Below, piece by piece: positions 35,324 to 47,953 of a stretch of 64,000 nt of DNA. A program made the position numbers and the translations under genes. Numbering within the stretch: position 1 is the first letter of the stretch; the number at the start of each line of letters is the position of its first letter. Under the pieces are notes generated by a model. It was given only the letters and a program-made list of their open reading frames with translations, made no database searches and was not told the origin of the DNA. The DNA is from Pocillopora verrucosa (Eukaryota; Cnidaria; Anthozoa; Scleractinia; Pocilloporidae), in the NCBI RefSeq assembly GCF_036669915.1, contig NC_089319.1, positions 13,933,471-13,997,470 on the forward strand, in the 5' to 3' direction.

Positions 35324-36262
35324 TTAGTTAAGTGCAAAGCCGTGGGATCTATTGATTGGATGTACCACTCGATTATCACGTCTTCTAAAGCGAATCAAAG
35401 ACAAGAGATGTGTTCTGAACTGACTGCTTTGAAAACTATAGACAATAGGGTTAACACAAGAGTTAAACACAATAAGAGCGAAGGCAACTCCATGATGAAT
35501 GGCCTGTAATGTAAATACACCAAGAAATCCAAGAAAGTAAATGATAAGTTCAGGTCCCCAGAAGAGTACATAAATGATTGTTACGGCTATAACCATTTTT
35601 GTAACTCGTTTTCTATACCGCAGCATTGCCTTCTGAGTAGCTTCCGTGGCCTTTTCTTTAGTGAACCAAAGACGGTATATTATTTTATAATATAATGATC
35701 CCATTATTCCTATAGGTATTATACCGGCTACAAACGACCATCCGACTGTGTACATCTTAGCGTAAATCTCTTTTGGCCACTGATGTCCACACATTTGGGA
35801 TTCTTTTATATAAGTAGTTATGAAGAAACCAGGACCAGCCCAAATGAGAGCTAGCGTCCAACTGACAAAAATGAACACCCTTAACCTGCCACTTGTAAGC
35901 TTGCCTCGATGACGGTGAGAGACAATGACAGCGTAGTAGCGCTCAATGGCGAGGCCAACTAAATTGAAGATAGAACATACTGCACCAACCCAACCCAGGG
36001 TTCCACCTGTTAAAAACTTGCAAAGAAATATTGCTGTCAATGGCTCAGCATCAGCAAGTGTTGGCTCCATGAGAAATTGGATGCTGGCAAAAATCGCCAC
36101 AGTCATATCCGAAGCAGCCAAGTTTACAAGCAAGTAGTTGATTGGCCTTTGCATGGACTTGTTCAGGAGAACAACGAGAATGACCATAGCGTTACCGATA
36201 AGATTGATAGCAATCAGAATTGAGTAAGTAAGCGTTAGTCCAAAGAAAAGAGCGTCCCCCAT
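35324..36262 (-). CDS. Class A GPCR, orphan peptide-receptor type, paralogue 2
   Basis: 312 residues, intronless CDS. I start at the ATG at 36262 (MGDALFFG) rather than the upstream ATG at 36292. The bases between read CCCCTGTTTTCCAG, a strong splice acceptor, so the extra ten residues would be intronic. Landmarks: LIGNAMVILVVL (TM1), LAASDMT (TM2), GGTLGWVGA before TM3, ERY in TM3, QMCGHQW as ECL2 Cys, FWGP in place of CWxP in TM6, NPIVY in TM7. Closely related to the neighbouring paralogues (RYRKRVTKMVI, ELIIYFLGF). The TM6 Cys-to-Phe change sets it apart from the other two. Ligand unknown. Confidence 0.9.
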   Translation of the reverse strand: MGDALFFGLTLTYSILIAINLIGNAMVILVVLLNKSMQRPINYLLVNLAASDMTVAIFASIQFLMEPTLADAEPLTAIFLCKFLTGGTLGWVGAVCSIFNLVGLAIERYYAVIVSHRHRGKLTSGRLRVFIFVSWTLALIWAGPGFFITTYIKESQMCGHQWPKEIYAKMYTVGWSFVAGIIPIGIMGSLYYKIIYRLWFTKEKATEATQKAMLRYRKRVTKMVIAVTIIYVLFWGPELIIYFLGFLGVFTLQAIHHGVAFALIVFNSCVNPIVYSFQSSQFRTHLLSLIRFRRRDNRVVHPINRSHGFALN

Positions 36263-36289
36263 CTTTGGAGTTCCTGGAAAACAGGGGAA

Positions 36290-39200
36290 CATTACTTAAT
36301 TGCACAGTGTGGAATAAATCATTTAATGATGAAGGACAAAGACATTCGTTACAGTGGCCCTAAGCATTTTAGCTTTCGTGATGCCTGTATACCATTTCGT
36401 TGATGGATCGATACTACTCCGTATGTTCTCTTGAAAAAGTAGCCAATCATTTTTGACAATGTGTTGATCATTTCCTTACACACTTTTAGAAGGTGAAGTG
36501 AAGTCGGCAATGGAACTAAGTGGCTCACACAGCCGGAACATGTTTCGGTTTCCGTATCATTAGGCCGGCGACTATAGCTTTTGCTCTCCCACTGAATCGG
36601 GGTGCTAGTCTATCGCAGATTACCCCCAGCATTTACCCTGGTTCCCCTAACAAGTTGTCGGTACCAATTCATACTACTGAGGAGAGAAAAGCTCCTGTGA
36701 GGATAAAAGTAACTCCAGGAATACAACACAATGACCTGGTCAAGCTTTCCAACGCGGACTTTCCGACCCGGAATTCAGCGCAACAATAGTAAGGGCTACC
36801 GTGTCTCTCACTGAACACCCTTAATTTTAACTTTACGTGCCTGTACGTCAGAAATAAGTCTAATGACCCCTATCTTTTATTACTGAATTACAATCAATAT
36901 ATCAACAATCGTCTTGCAGTAACAGTTTATAACAACTCGTAATTGTTATGTGTTTGAGAAGTGATGAACTTGTCGAGAGTTGATAGGGAATTTTACGCAT
37001 ACCATTTTCAAAGAAACGCAAATAAGTTTGGAAGCACAACTAACCCCTTAATCATATATGTTTATATTTGGCCGAACTAGCTTTTAAACCTTTAACAGTC
37101 TTTCTGCTCGTTCTACCATATCATCAAAGCTTTAGCAAAAAAAGCTGGTTTCACTCATCCCATCACGATGTGATTTTTGCAGCTCGAATTTTAGAGACCA
37201 TTTCACCCCTCCTCTTACCTCTAATCTAAGTTCTAGATTTCGAAGCTCTCTTGTTTTTTAAAATGTGTTTGACCTACAGCTTCTGAATTTATTATCGGAA
37301 TCGTCGAGCAGTTCAGGCATGTAAGGTGATCATGGGCTATAATACCTCTGGGAAAGTTTTGCATTTCATTTTTTTCGTTTGGTCGATGATACTGTCAGTT
37401 ACAACACGAATTACTTCTCTTAAAGAGAACAAAATATCTTAGCAATTTAGGTCGTTAACCTCTAAAATATTCGCCAAGAACTGGGCGTAGGGAGGGTAAA
37501 ATTTCTATTCATTTGACCAATCAAACGTATCGACGTGCTCTGGAAGGAATAAGTTTTTCCTGACGTCTTATTTACTGACCGTGAAAGACTTAAGAAATTG
37601 TTTTACACTGGAAGCTTGCTTTGCGGTTTACTTTGGTGACCAGAAGGTTGTTTCTGTGGTTACGAGATTACATCCTTGGAATTTGGTAACCATCCTCTTC
37701 TTTAGGTTGATTTACCATTTTACGATTAAGTTTTGAGTTTCTAAAAACAAAAAGCCACCGAGTGACATTAATTTGATGTCCTACAATTTCCAAAGAACCT
37801 AGCAATTTGTGCAATATGTACAATATGAGCTTAGTTTAGAAATGGGTATCAGTCTCATTACCTCCATCGACTGTAAAGCAAAAATTGAACTCACAAACAT
37901 GAACTCTGTACATTATTTAACCTGTTTCCAAAAACGTCATTGAACGATGACAATTGAATTTAAACCATGATATCGGCCCGGCCAAACGACGAGTACTTGG
38001 TCGGGCCAAAAATAGCAAAGTTCGATGCAATTGCTTGCCCCTATTTTACTCCGTCATTTTTATTTACCCGGCGGTCAAGGAAAAGTCAAAGTCACGTAAA
38101 CCTATAAATGGGATGAGCAACCGTCGTGGTGAAGTTAAGCTCTGCTGCAATTCCCACAAAGTATATACAACTGTCACCACTTGAGACATTTTGTAAGTTT
38201 TTCAGAATATCCTTAAAGTAAACTCATATTACAGTAGAGATCAGCTGAGACTATATTTAGAGAACTTCCATTTAAGAATAGTATCCTAAAATTTTAATAC
38301 GACGAGAGTATGTCTATCAAAGGCGATAGATATTTTTAATACTTACGTTTTTCTGCAGGGATATGATGGAGAAGTCGTGTTCCCAACTACCTTTGCCTGA
38401 GAAAATCACAGCTCAGGCGCGTCAAAAACACTGCACCTGTCAGCTGCGCTACAACACCTCTCGGGATACATGTGATATGTTTACAGCACCAAAATTCTTC
38501 CAATTAAAAGTAATGAAAATTATGAAACGACAAAATTTACAAAAAGGGGTCTATGCAGGAAGCTGAAAACAAACTTAATATGGGTTGGTGAGGCACTCTA
38601 TGACTTACTAGTGATCTTAGTGTCACGTATGCTTTGACACCGCTACTATGAATCTTTCACGGCATGGCCGGCCCTCCAATGTCAGTGGTGTTAAAAAGGG
38701 TAAACAAACTATTTTCCAAAAGATAGAAGGGAGAAAACTAAACAATAAAGAATATTGGGCTGCTATATAATTTCAATCTTTTTTCCTATCAGAAAGCATA
38801 ATTTTTTGCGAGAAAATTCTTCTAGAGCAAGCTTTATCATATAAATATCAGCATTTAAAGATACTTGGAAATATCGCCTTATAATTGAACTTGCAATTAA
38901 AAAAGCGCACAGTGATATTTATATGAATCCCTTTTAGTTTTGACGCCATCGAGTAAAGTGGTTTATTGTTATCTACATTTAACGTAATTGACTATTACTG
39001 CTCGACCATTTCTTTTCAATGTATAATTACAGAAGACCAATTTTCTTGCCGTGGTCGATGTTCATAAGCACACCATCGGGAAAGTAATCTTAAAAGATCG
39101 ATTTCCTGGTTTTCAATTAAGTAAGAGCAAAACAGAGCAAGATAGATTCCCACTGTGATAAAATTGCTTTACATTGCCGGCAAGCTTGTGTGGCTAATAT

Positions 39201-40099
39201 CTTAGCTAGTAACAAAATTTTCATCTGTCCTAACCTTAGGGTGGTTAAGAGATTTTTTTAAAACTTGACTTGAAAGGAATACCCTTTCCAAAAACAGAAT
39301 TGTCTCGAGTATACGTCCAAATATGTAGAATGCAGGTGCTCCAAAAATCACGTTTAAAAGCTTATTTGCTTGGTGACTGCGATTAGCGTTTCGACAATTC
39401 TTATAAGAAAGTCTTCCTCGTAACTAAGTTGAAGAAATGCGAACATATGGTACTCTCGGCTTCCAACTATGCGCCGAGTGTCGTTTCATCAGTTTTGGAA
39501 ACGAAATATTTGTGCAATATTTTCAGGCTTCTCGTTTGATTGTGACATTATTCTCCTAATTATACGGTTGAAATTGTTTGAAAAAGATCGATAGTGATCA
39601 TTTTTTAACAATTGTGGTAGAGGAGGCCCTGCAAGTTTAAAGTTTCAACCTCATACAGTTGATACAGTTTTTCTGGGTCGCGTTCAAACTTTTTCGCCAC
39701 AAATTTTAGGAAGTAGTTTCCGTCTCCTATTCTTTGCACGCGTGTTGTTGGACATAGTGTTTAATGGCGACTTAGCGCACTTTCCTAGTCTAGCCTTAAA
39801 CTCAGATAAAAAAATGCATGTTGGTCGAACCATTTCATGATTTCGACTGAAGAAGATTACGTTCTGCCTTAAGGAAAGAGTGGTCAAATTTGGGAGTAAA
39901 CTGGTTTAAACTTGCTTTCCCTCAGGGGATGAACGCACCAAGGAGCCAGGTGGCGAACTTGCAATGAGGCAGAGCTAGTATGGTAATTTTTGTTCTGTTG
40001 TAGGTGAATTCCATCGTACATCTACCGATACACTACAATACAATTTATTTTACGTCGGTAACGTAGGGGGTGGTTACCCAATCCCCCAAGCCTAATGGC
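36290..40099. other. Intergenic between GPCR paralogues 2 and 3
   Basis: No gene recognised. The stretch about 36570-36785 looks like a decayed dispersed repeat: it contains GGTACCAATTCATACTACTGAGGAG followed by ACACAATGACC, an order I recall from a widespread tRNA-associated marine-invertebrate repeat. The rest is AT-rich sequence without visible structure. Confidence 0.4.
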
Positions 40100-40214
40100 T
40101 CATGTTGAAAACGCTTGACAGGTAAAATACAGATGTGTACATAAATATATGTACAAGTTAAATATATGTATACATGACGAAAAAAACGCAAAAATATCAC
40201 CTAGCCCCTTACCC

Positions 40215-40594
40215 CTAATCTTAATCCTGAACCTCCCCTGAAACTCTACCAGCACAGTTCTTAACGTGTAAAACTTACATTTTTCCAGCTTATTTTTCAG
40301 GGGAGTAGATATTCCCAACAATAGAGGGAAACAATATTCTAAATGAGGTAACACATATGTTTTGTACAAAGAGATCATAATAGAGGAAGGTATAAGACGC
40401 TTTATTCTGCGGAGAGCGGCGATTTTTGCATATGCCTTTTTTAGCGTAATTGTTACGTGATCTTTGAAGGAAAGTTTATTGTCCAGCGTAACGCCCAGGA
40501 TCTTTAGAGTCGGCTTTATGCCAATAACCTGCTGCGGGTCCACAAAGAATTCAAAATTGTAGGAACTGCCTGTAGTAGCATGAACATGATTCAA
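40215..40594 (-). mobile_element. Non-LTR retrotransposon (CR1/Jockey-type LINE) RT fragment
   Basis: The minus-strand frame encodes the C-terminal (thumb) part of a LINE reverse transcriptase: KPTLKILGVTLDNKLSFKDH, then AALRRIKRLIPSS and LYKTYVLPHLEYC. These three blocks, in this order, are typical of CR1/L2/Jockey-clade RTs. The catalytic FADD region is absent, and after FYTLRTVL the sequence loses similarity, so only an internal fragment remains. It lies about 400 bases downstream of GPCR paralogue 3. Confidence 0.8.
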
Positions 40595-40980
40595 ATTTAA
40601 ATTCTAAAAGAGTCTCATAGCTATACGTCATGTATGTACTTAATACTCTTTTGTTCACTGATATTCATGGTCCAGTTATATACATACTTTTTACCATATT
40701 TCAGTAAATGATACGTATATACTAGACAAAGTGCAAATGGGAATAGTGGGTAATAACTCTTCACCACCTTGTAATCCACGCAGCATGATGATTCAGCAAT
40801 TTTCGATTTTCTCGTACACTCGTTGTGCCCATTGTCTTCATAATTTCTTATATACAGCTCTCAAAAAGGTTTATTGGGTTAAATTTTAAAAGTAGTTTAT
40901 CGGTAACAAAAACTGAATCCTCTGTTCTTGTTTCAGGTACCCACGGTAAAAGATTGTAAGCGCCCAGTTAGCGATTTGAG

Positions 40981-41910
40981 TTAGCGCGTTTGTGATGTAC
41001 TGTTGCCGCCTGGGAAAATGCGACTTTTGGTTTGTTTGCAACGAATAAGGTCAGATACATGGCGTCTGAAAGTGCTGCTCTGGAGGCTGTATATCACGGG
41101 ATTGATACTTGAATTGAAAACGATCAAACTCAACGCAATACCGTGATGAAGATATGTTAGTTTCATAAGCCCAGTAAATCCCAGAAAATAGATTGAAAGC
41201 TCAGGAACCCAGCATAGAACATATATGAACGTCACTGCAACAACCATTTTTGTAGCTCTCTTTCTACAACGAAGTAAGGCCCTCTGGGATGCTTCTGTAG
41301 TTGTATCTTTTGTGAACCACAAACGGTAGACCACTCTTGAGTACAACCCTGCCATAGCGCTGATTGGAATCAAACCAGCAAGAATCGTCCAACCTATCGT
41401 GTAAACCTCCGCGTACACTTGTTTCGTCCACTTGTGACCGCAAGTGTTTGTACCTGGAAAGAAGACCATCCTCCAAAAGCCTGGAATGGTAAAGACAACA
41501 GAGAAAAACCAGCACAAGATGATCAAAAGCAGGATTTTCCTCTTGGTGAGTTTAAGTCGTATACTGCGAGGATGCAGGACAGCGCAGTAGCGTTCAAAAG
41601 CAAGAGCTATTAAGGAGAATATGGAAGCTATTGCACCTATCCAAGCGGGGTTCCCTCCTGTTAAGAACTTACACAGCAGTGTCCCTTTGGCTCCAGTTGG
41701 GTGTGATATGGCCGGTGAAATGATCAACTGCACACTGGAGAATAACGCCACAGTCATATCAGCCACGGCTAAATTCATTAGGAGATAATTGATCGGCGTC
41801 TTCATGGACTTGTTCAGCAAAACCACAGAGATTACTAGGGAGTTCCCAATAAAATTTACAATAACCATGACTGAGAAGGTCATAGCAAAACCGATGTACA
41901 ATGGCGACAT
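40981..41910 (-). CDS. Class A GPCR, orphan peptide-receptor type, paralogue 3
   Basis: 309 residues from the ATG at 41910 (MSPLYIGFAM), which aligns with MLSSLYIGFS of paralogue 1. A longer in-frame start at 41967 exists, but GGTCTGTTTCAG lies between, a splice acceptor, so I treat the upstream codons as intron or leader. Landmarks: GNSLVISVVLL (TM1), LAVADMT (TM2), GGNPAWIGA, FERY in TM3, NTCGHKW (ECL2 Cys), CWVPEL (TM6), NPVIYS (TM7). Similar to paralogue 1 across TM6 (VLCWVPEL, YFLGFTG). Ligand unknown; membrane receptor coupling to G proteins by family. Confidence 0.9.
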   Translation of the reverse strand: MSPLYIGFAMTFSVMVIVNFIGNSLVISVVLLNKSMKTPINYLLMNLAVADMTVALFSSVQLIISPAISHPTGAKGTLLCKFLTGGNPAWIGAIASIFSLIALAFERYCAVLHPRSIRLKLTKRKILLLIILCWFFSVVFTIPGFWRMVFFPGTNTCGHKWTKQVYAEVYTIGWTILAGLIPISAMAGLYSRVVYRLWFTKDTTTEASQRALLRCRKRATKMVVAVTFIYVLCWVPELSIYFLGFTGLMKLTYLHHGIALSLIVFNSSINPVIYSLQSSTFRRHVSDLIRCKQTKSRIFPGGNSTSQTR

Positions 41911-41967
41911 TCCGTAGTTTCCTTTTCTGACGCCTGAAACAGACCAGAGTTCACGTCTATGTGACAA

Positions 41968-44700
41968 AACATTTTACCAGAGCAGTGATGCGACAACCCT
42001 TCCTTCCCCGAAAAATCATATTTGTGGAAAAAAGGTTTTTTCGTTCGTTATAGCATATTTAACAATAGAGTATCGATATGTTGTGTCACTCGTATCCTAC
42101 CTGTTTAGTCGATAATGTTCAGTAACCAACCTCAAAAGTGGTCTAAGCTCTTATTTAAGAGTGGGAAAAAGGAATAGGCCAAAAAATTATTTTCTTGATG
42201 AGGTTAGTAAAGTGGAACAATTTAGTTAAGAGGGATCCGTAAACCTTAAAAGTTTGGTTTAGAAGAATCTTTCACTTATCGCATTTGTGAAGAGGACATG
42301 ACTAGCCAGTTGATAATAACACGCGAGTATTGAAAATTAATGGAAAAATGTAATTTAAACGAATATTTAAATGAATATAATTTAAAATAGAAAAAAACAA
42401 TACATGATATATCTTAAAACAGCCGCTATCCAATATAGATGCAAGCTCAGAATTTGCATACGTTTCACTTGGTAACAGCTTTTTATCAATGTTTTTTTAG
42501 TTTGATTTGCCTCAACACTTTTAAGCAAATACCAATGCGATAGTTGCTATTGTGTGTAAACTCGGAGAGCTAATTGCTCCCAAGTTGGACCATCCCGACA
42601 AGTTCTCAGCAAAGCTTTACATACCTCGAGGCTAAGTTGATTGTCATGGATTCAATTTTTGTATGATTTATGTAAAACCCAGGCAGGTAGATTTAAAGGA
42701 TTCGACTTCCGTTGAGGAGGAGCTGAGAAAACAAAAAATCACATGACGCTAAATAGTGTCACCAAATCTAAATAAACAGGTAGAATAAAGTAAACAGAGG
42801 GCATGGTTTGAACAAGGGAATGACCAAAGATTTAATATTTCACATTCAACCAGGCACTAGCTTAACAAATGCAAGAAATATTGCAAATACTAAAACAGGG
42901 TGTTCACTTAGAACCAGCTTTACTTTTAACTTTGACCATTACGCATGTCGTGCAGATTCAAAAACAAGAAGGGGACCAGTTTCCCAATTACTTTCGTGTG
43001 AGTTTCTGGTCCTAGAAGTTTTTTCTTAAGCTACAGTAAATGAAAGTTGAAGCGAGATATCTCGTTATTCTTAAAAATAATATTGGCAGACGAATTGCAC
43101 AAGCAGTACGATGTGATCAGTGGATTTTCTGCTGCGTGATACAGCTACTTTTACGTAAAACTTAGTAAAATACACTCTATATATCTTTACCTTTCTTTCA
43201 CTTGAGCTTTTATTTTAGTTATTTTCTTACTACGTATTACTTCGCGTGAAATCTCTTACCCTCGCATTAACCGGGGAATACAATTAATCATTTCCAGATT
43301 TATTGAAGTACCTAGTGTTACCCTCTGTTTTATTTTCTCTCCTATAGACACATGGAATTCGTCGGATCTGATTGCGCTAATTTGAGTTTTATAGCCGGTG
43401 ATCAGGATCACTGACTAAGCTCTCGCGTCCCACCTTACGAATTTCAGCGGGTAACTTTTCTCTGCTTGTGAAAGAAAAGTAAGTAAAGGCCTCGGTCAAG
43501 TAGTCGAAAGATAAGGTTATTCAATGGAGAAATCGTTATCTAGCGGATAGTGTTATCACTTGAAAACATACCGCACTATCCACCAAAAAAAAAATATGTC
43601 TAGTGGTTAACGATATCCATCCCTAATCACTCAGTAGAAATTCCGTATAACAGTTTAGACATGAATTACCTGTCTATGAAACAAATTCACTACCTTAAAT
43701 GTTTCCTTAGACAATCATGTTGGCTGGCTGATTTGAATGATTTCAGAAATACTACAAACTTATGAGCCGGCTTGTTATAAGCAACTACAGTGCAAACCGA
43801 ACCAAATTAAAGCTTATTTTAAATTATTCTGTGCGTCATAAAAACAAGTTGACATTTTCGTGTCCATGCATTTTTAATTTAAACATTTTGAGTGAGAAAT
43901 GCCAATCAAGCGGTGAAATAGGCCAGCTGATTACAAGCAATGCATGTTATGTATGAGGCCATTTCCAACCTTTTGGTAGAGCCTTTTGACCAGAGGAGGT
44001 AAGGTCAAGTAAGTCAGTAAAAAGGGAGGCCAAACCTTCGGCAGTACGGGGTCTTTAGTCTGATCTATACCAGGCTCTCGGTGATTTGTAATGAGCAAAG
44101 AGCGGGCGCCCAAAAAACGGCAGAGGGGAAAATGTCGTTTCCCTGAAAACTTTAACCGCTGTTTGTCGCTTGCTTCTGTGGTCCTTTCCCCGTCTCCAAT
44201 GGTATTGACTGAGAGCCTGGAAAAGGCTATTTCTAGTTGCCCTAAAAGTGACTAAAAAGAGTGACTGAAAAATGTTTTCGCGTTAGGAAAATGCACGAAT
44301 AATTGGATTTTTCCATTTCATCCAATCTTCATTGTATAGTTTCTGTAAAAGATGTCTTTGAAAATGTCGTGATCACCGAATGGCCTGGAAAAAAGCTCCG
44401 AGGATTAGCAACAAAAGTTGTTGGTCAAATGATGATGGAAAAATGAAAAGAAGGTTGTATTGAAAAAATTGCGGTGTTCAACCCTCATCCATTCTCATCG
44501 ACTGAAAAAATTAAGAGGAAACGTACCATAGTGGCCCATAAGCATAACAGATCAAAAAAGAAAACGATGAAGAGGATAGTTTTAAAAAATTGTTAGTTAA
44601 ACACGTGACCAGAATTTTCCAGGTAGGATTTATCCCAAGCCGGTGGGGGAGTATTTCTTTGTTGGCAAACTCTAAATCCCACTTAATCCCCAAAGCTACC
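41968..44700. other. Intergenic, no gene recognised
   Basis: Should include the leader exon and promoter of GPCR paralogue 3 near its left edge. A MITE-like module with ATCTAGCGGATAG and later CACTATCCACC lies around 43505-43620. No credible ORF. Confidence 0.4.
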
Positions 44701-44717
44701 TGAGAATCACTTCTATA

Positions 44718-44795
44718 GCGTGATTCGATCCCTCAACGCTGATGACTTCCGTTGTAACCGGTGCTCCACAATTACCGCTCGACCGTCTGGAAACT
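44718..44795 (-). repeat. Possible decayed tRNA-derived SINE
   Basis: On the minus strand CGGTCGAGCGGTAATTG resembles an A-box region, and GGATCGAATCAC a B box about 45 bases later. Several consensus positions are lost, and no tRNA fold is supported. Confidence 0.3.
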
Positions 44796-47700
44796 TCTTG
44801 ATTTATTCATTTATATAAATTGTCGGTATAGAGATTTCATTTTTACGATTAAAAAAAAAGGAGGGGGAGAAGCAGGGAGGGGAGTTTGTCTTATTGAGAG
44901 TGCTAGTGAGCGTTTCCGTCGCATATGAATAAAATGGAAACATAGAAGCAAAAATAGTCTGAGCAATATGAGCGAGGAATGAGTTTATATAATAATGGCG
45001 GACGGCTTTGGCTACTAAACTGAAGATTCAGACACCTCCTAAAGACGCAATAAAGCCTTGAGACTGTAAAATTGACCGAATAACATAATGGTTTACTGAA
45101 CTCAAAAAGGCACAGGCCTTTGCTGATGTTTTTTCCCAGCTCCGACTGGCAAACGAAAAATACGCGTGGTGGCAGTCGCTCGATTTTACATTTGGAAATA
45201 AAAGGAATAAAAACCAAGAACTTGTTGATGTCGCACCAAAAAGCTATGCTAAGAATGATCGAGACTAAGACTGACTGACTGTCAAAGAAAAAATACGCGT
45301 GGCAGTCGCTCACGTTTGTATTTGAAATTAAAAGGAATAAAAACCAAGAAATTGTTGATGCCGCACCAGAAAGCAATGCACAGAATGATCGTTAAGACTG
45401 ATTGGAAACGTATAGAATACCAGCCAGTGAAGACTACTTGATCAACTATAAAATCATGGTGATCGACAGAGTGATTAATGTCCCAATTAAGAAAGAAGAT
45501 ATCTTAACAGCTCATTTCCTCCCGTCATAAAGCTCAGATACACTTCCAAAGATTATTATTAATAAATTTACCAGTAAAAGTGCGTGCAATGAATGTCACG
45601 CTTTAAGAGGAAAACTCATCGAGATAAAGACGCAGGTCTTGCCGGATTTGGGTGTAACGGGGCATCTACACCTCTGAGTAATACAGATAACCAAGCCCGT
45701 ATCTGTCGACTCGCACGAAGATGTGGAAGAATTTAAACGGTTGTATGGCCGAGTAACCTTGCGGATCATTCACCAATCTGTTACTAATTTTGAGTTTTTT
45801 TTCCTTCAAAGACTATGAATATAGGCTTCCGGTTAATTCAAGTTCTTTCAAATGTAGCTTAATGTTATTCGTAAGTGTTTATAGGTATCTTATATGCTCC
45901 AAAAATGACAACACTAGTCCTGACTGTTCGCCTCTCTAGGCTAACTAAGGTATTTGGTTGGACAAGTAAAGCCATTCTTAATTACTAGTGAAGCAACTGA
46001 TAATTTTCCGTTGAGCTAAGTTTTGTTCGGGAAAACATGTTCTCCAAACTTCTAAGTTGAAAAAGAATTATGGTTTCCAACTCGTTGCAATCATTTGATC
46101 TTTTTCTGTGAATTTTGCATAAATGGAATAGAAATCTAATCTATTAATAATTCTTTGGTATGATTGGGGTGGCAAAGGGGGGGGGGGGGGTTTGGAACCT
46201 CTGACTCCTTTCTGACCTTTCTTTCGACTGGCAAACCAAATAACCCCGAACACATTTTTTTGAACACACCCACCAGACTGTACGTTAAGGTAACCACCGT
46301 CAATGACCTTTATCTATTCTTGGATGAATAGAAAACCTTGCGCAGGTTTATGAACTTGTGTATATTTTCTAGGGAGTTCCTTTCTCTTTATTGGTATTTA
46401 TCAAGTATCCCTCACTCTTCAACCCTCAACCCTTACCCCCACCTCTCAGTCCCCTCCTCTCAGAAGATGGAATGCGCTAAGGAAGTTCAGAAATAAATTG
46501 CTCAGAAATAATCTTAATTTATTGTTAACTGGTGCATACATTTACGTGGTTATATTGACTTGTCAACCCCATAATTGCTTTCCTTTGCTTTGAAGTCTCT
46601 AATACACACGTACAACTGAAGTATGACTCCATCGGTCGGTCAAGATGCCAGGTTCAATACGGTACAAATCCACTTACATAATGTACTATACAAATTTTTC
46701 TAAAACGAACGCGGGCTCATGAAATGCAAGATAATTTTTCACGCGAGCAATATTTTTCTGGCAAATAATGAAACAGTTGTTTACTGAGATGTGAGAGGTC
46801 TTCCCCATTTCATTTCCAATTGTTTGACAGGACAACATCTTTGAAACACCAGGAACGTCTGGATCTTTTTTCTCAAGTCTGAGTTGACGCGGTAAACACA
46901 CTCACTTTTGTAAGAATTGGCAGCTGCGTCTTGCAGTTTGTTAGCTAAAAGGAATAATAACCGTGATATTAAGCTCAAATCTATTTTTACTCGGTGGTTT
47001 GTAATTTGGTCCTGTTTTTCAAAATAGGTTTAATTTGAGTTAAAGCCGTTTTTCGTAACTTTATTTTACGCTTTCCTTGTGATAGGGAATTTTTCACGCG
47101 GGATGTTCTTCAATTTCTCTTTCAACTTTAAATTTTCTGGCCTGCATATACCCAATATTCTGGCCTCTTTGGAAAGAAACCGCTCTCCCTTTCATCGCAT
47201 TTCTTGTTACAGTATTTTACAGATAGTATGATGTTTACTCTGTATCTGGCGTGACAGTTCAACAGTTTTAGAAAATAAGAACGTCTTGAAACTGATACCC
47301 AAAGAACTGAAAGTCGACATGATGCGACATGTAGCCATTCATTCTTTAATTTTTGTTTTCATTGGATTCTTTTATTTGTTTATCAAAACAATTGAGCTGA
47401 GTTCCTTTCAACAGAGGCTTTGAGGTCTCAGGGGATCTTGAGATGATGACATCCATCTGAAATAAACTTACATATTTAAGATCAGATTAGTCATGACACT
47501 GGCCATACATTTATGAACAAAGAAAATTCCACAGCTTGTCAAGAGTTTTCTGTAGTTCATTTGATAGAACCTCTGACTTACAAATCAGCACTGTTCAGCA
47601 TGTTCTTAGGGAGAACTCTTGTGTTTTTCTTGTCCCTTGCATGTCAAATATGCTTTCAAGTCTTTGTTTCCCTTACATTATTGGAAGCATATCCCTAGTA

Positions 47701-47953
47701 GAAACAGCTGACATTCAACTTGACTTTCTTTCTTAAATCTCTTGGAATATCTTGTAGTATTTCTGTTTACTCACATACTTGTGATCAACAAATTCATATT
47801 AATGCAACCCTCTTTGTATGGTCATCTCATTTTGTCTCGAAGTCTGGCTCCTCAGTTATGATCAATTAATTAACTTTCAGTTTGTAAGCGTTTTGGAAAT
47901 TTGTTTTGCAGAGAGAAAGTAAGAAAAATATCACAGTAATATAGGTATAGGAA
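44796..47953. other. Intergenic, no gene recognised
   Basis: Contains the tandem duplication at 45151-45405 and a poly-G tract near 46178. An acceptor-like TTTGTTTTGCAG near 47900-47911 may mark the 5' UTR exon boundary of the WW/zinc-finger gene. Confidence 0.4.
45151..45405. repeat. Tandem duplication, unit about 132 bases
   Basis: Two adjacent direct copies share AAAAATACGCGTGG, GGCAGTCGCTC, AAAAGGAATAAAAACCAAGAA and TTGTTGATG.CGCACCA in the same order, with scattered substitutions. The second copy starts near 45282. Non-coding on both strands as far as I can see. Confidence 0.75.

Noticed and set aside
29604-41910. Opsin identity for the GPCR cluster
   Set aside because: TM7 has no retinal-binding lysine in any of the three.
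44903-45376. 157-codon minus-strand frame with hydrophobic and Cys-rich content
   Set aside because: It runs through the non-coding tandem duplication at 45151-45405, so the open frame is best explained by repeat composition.
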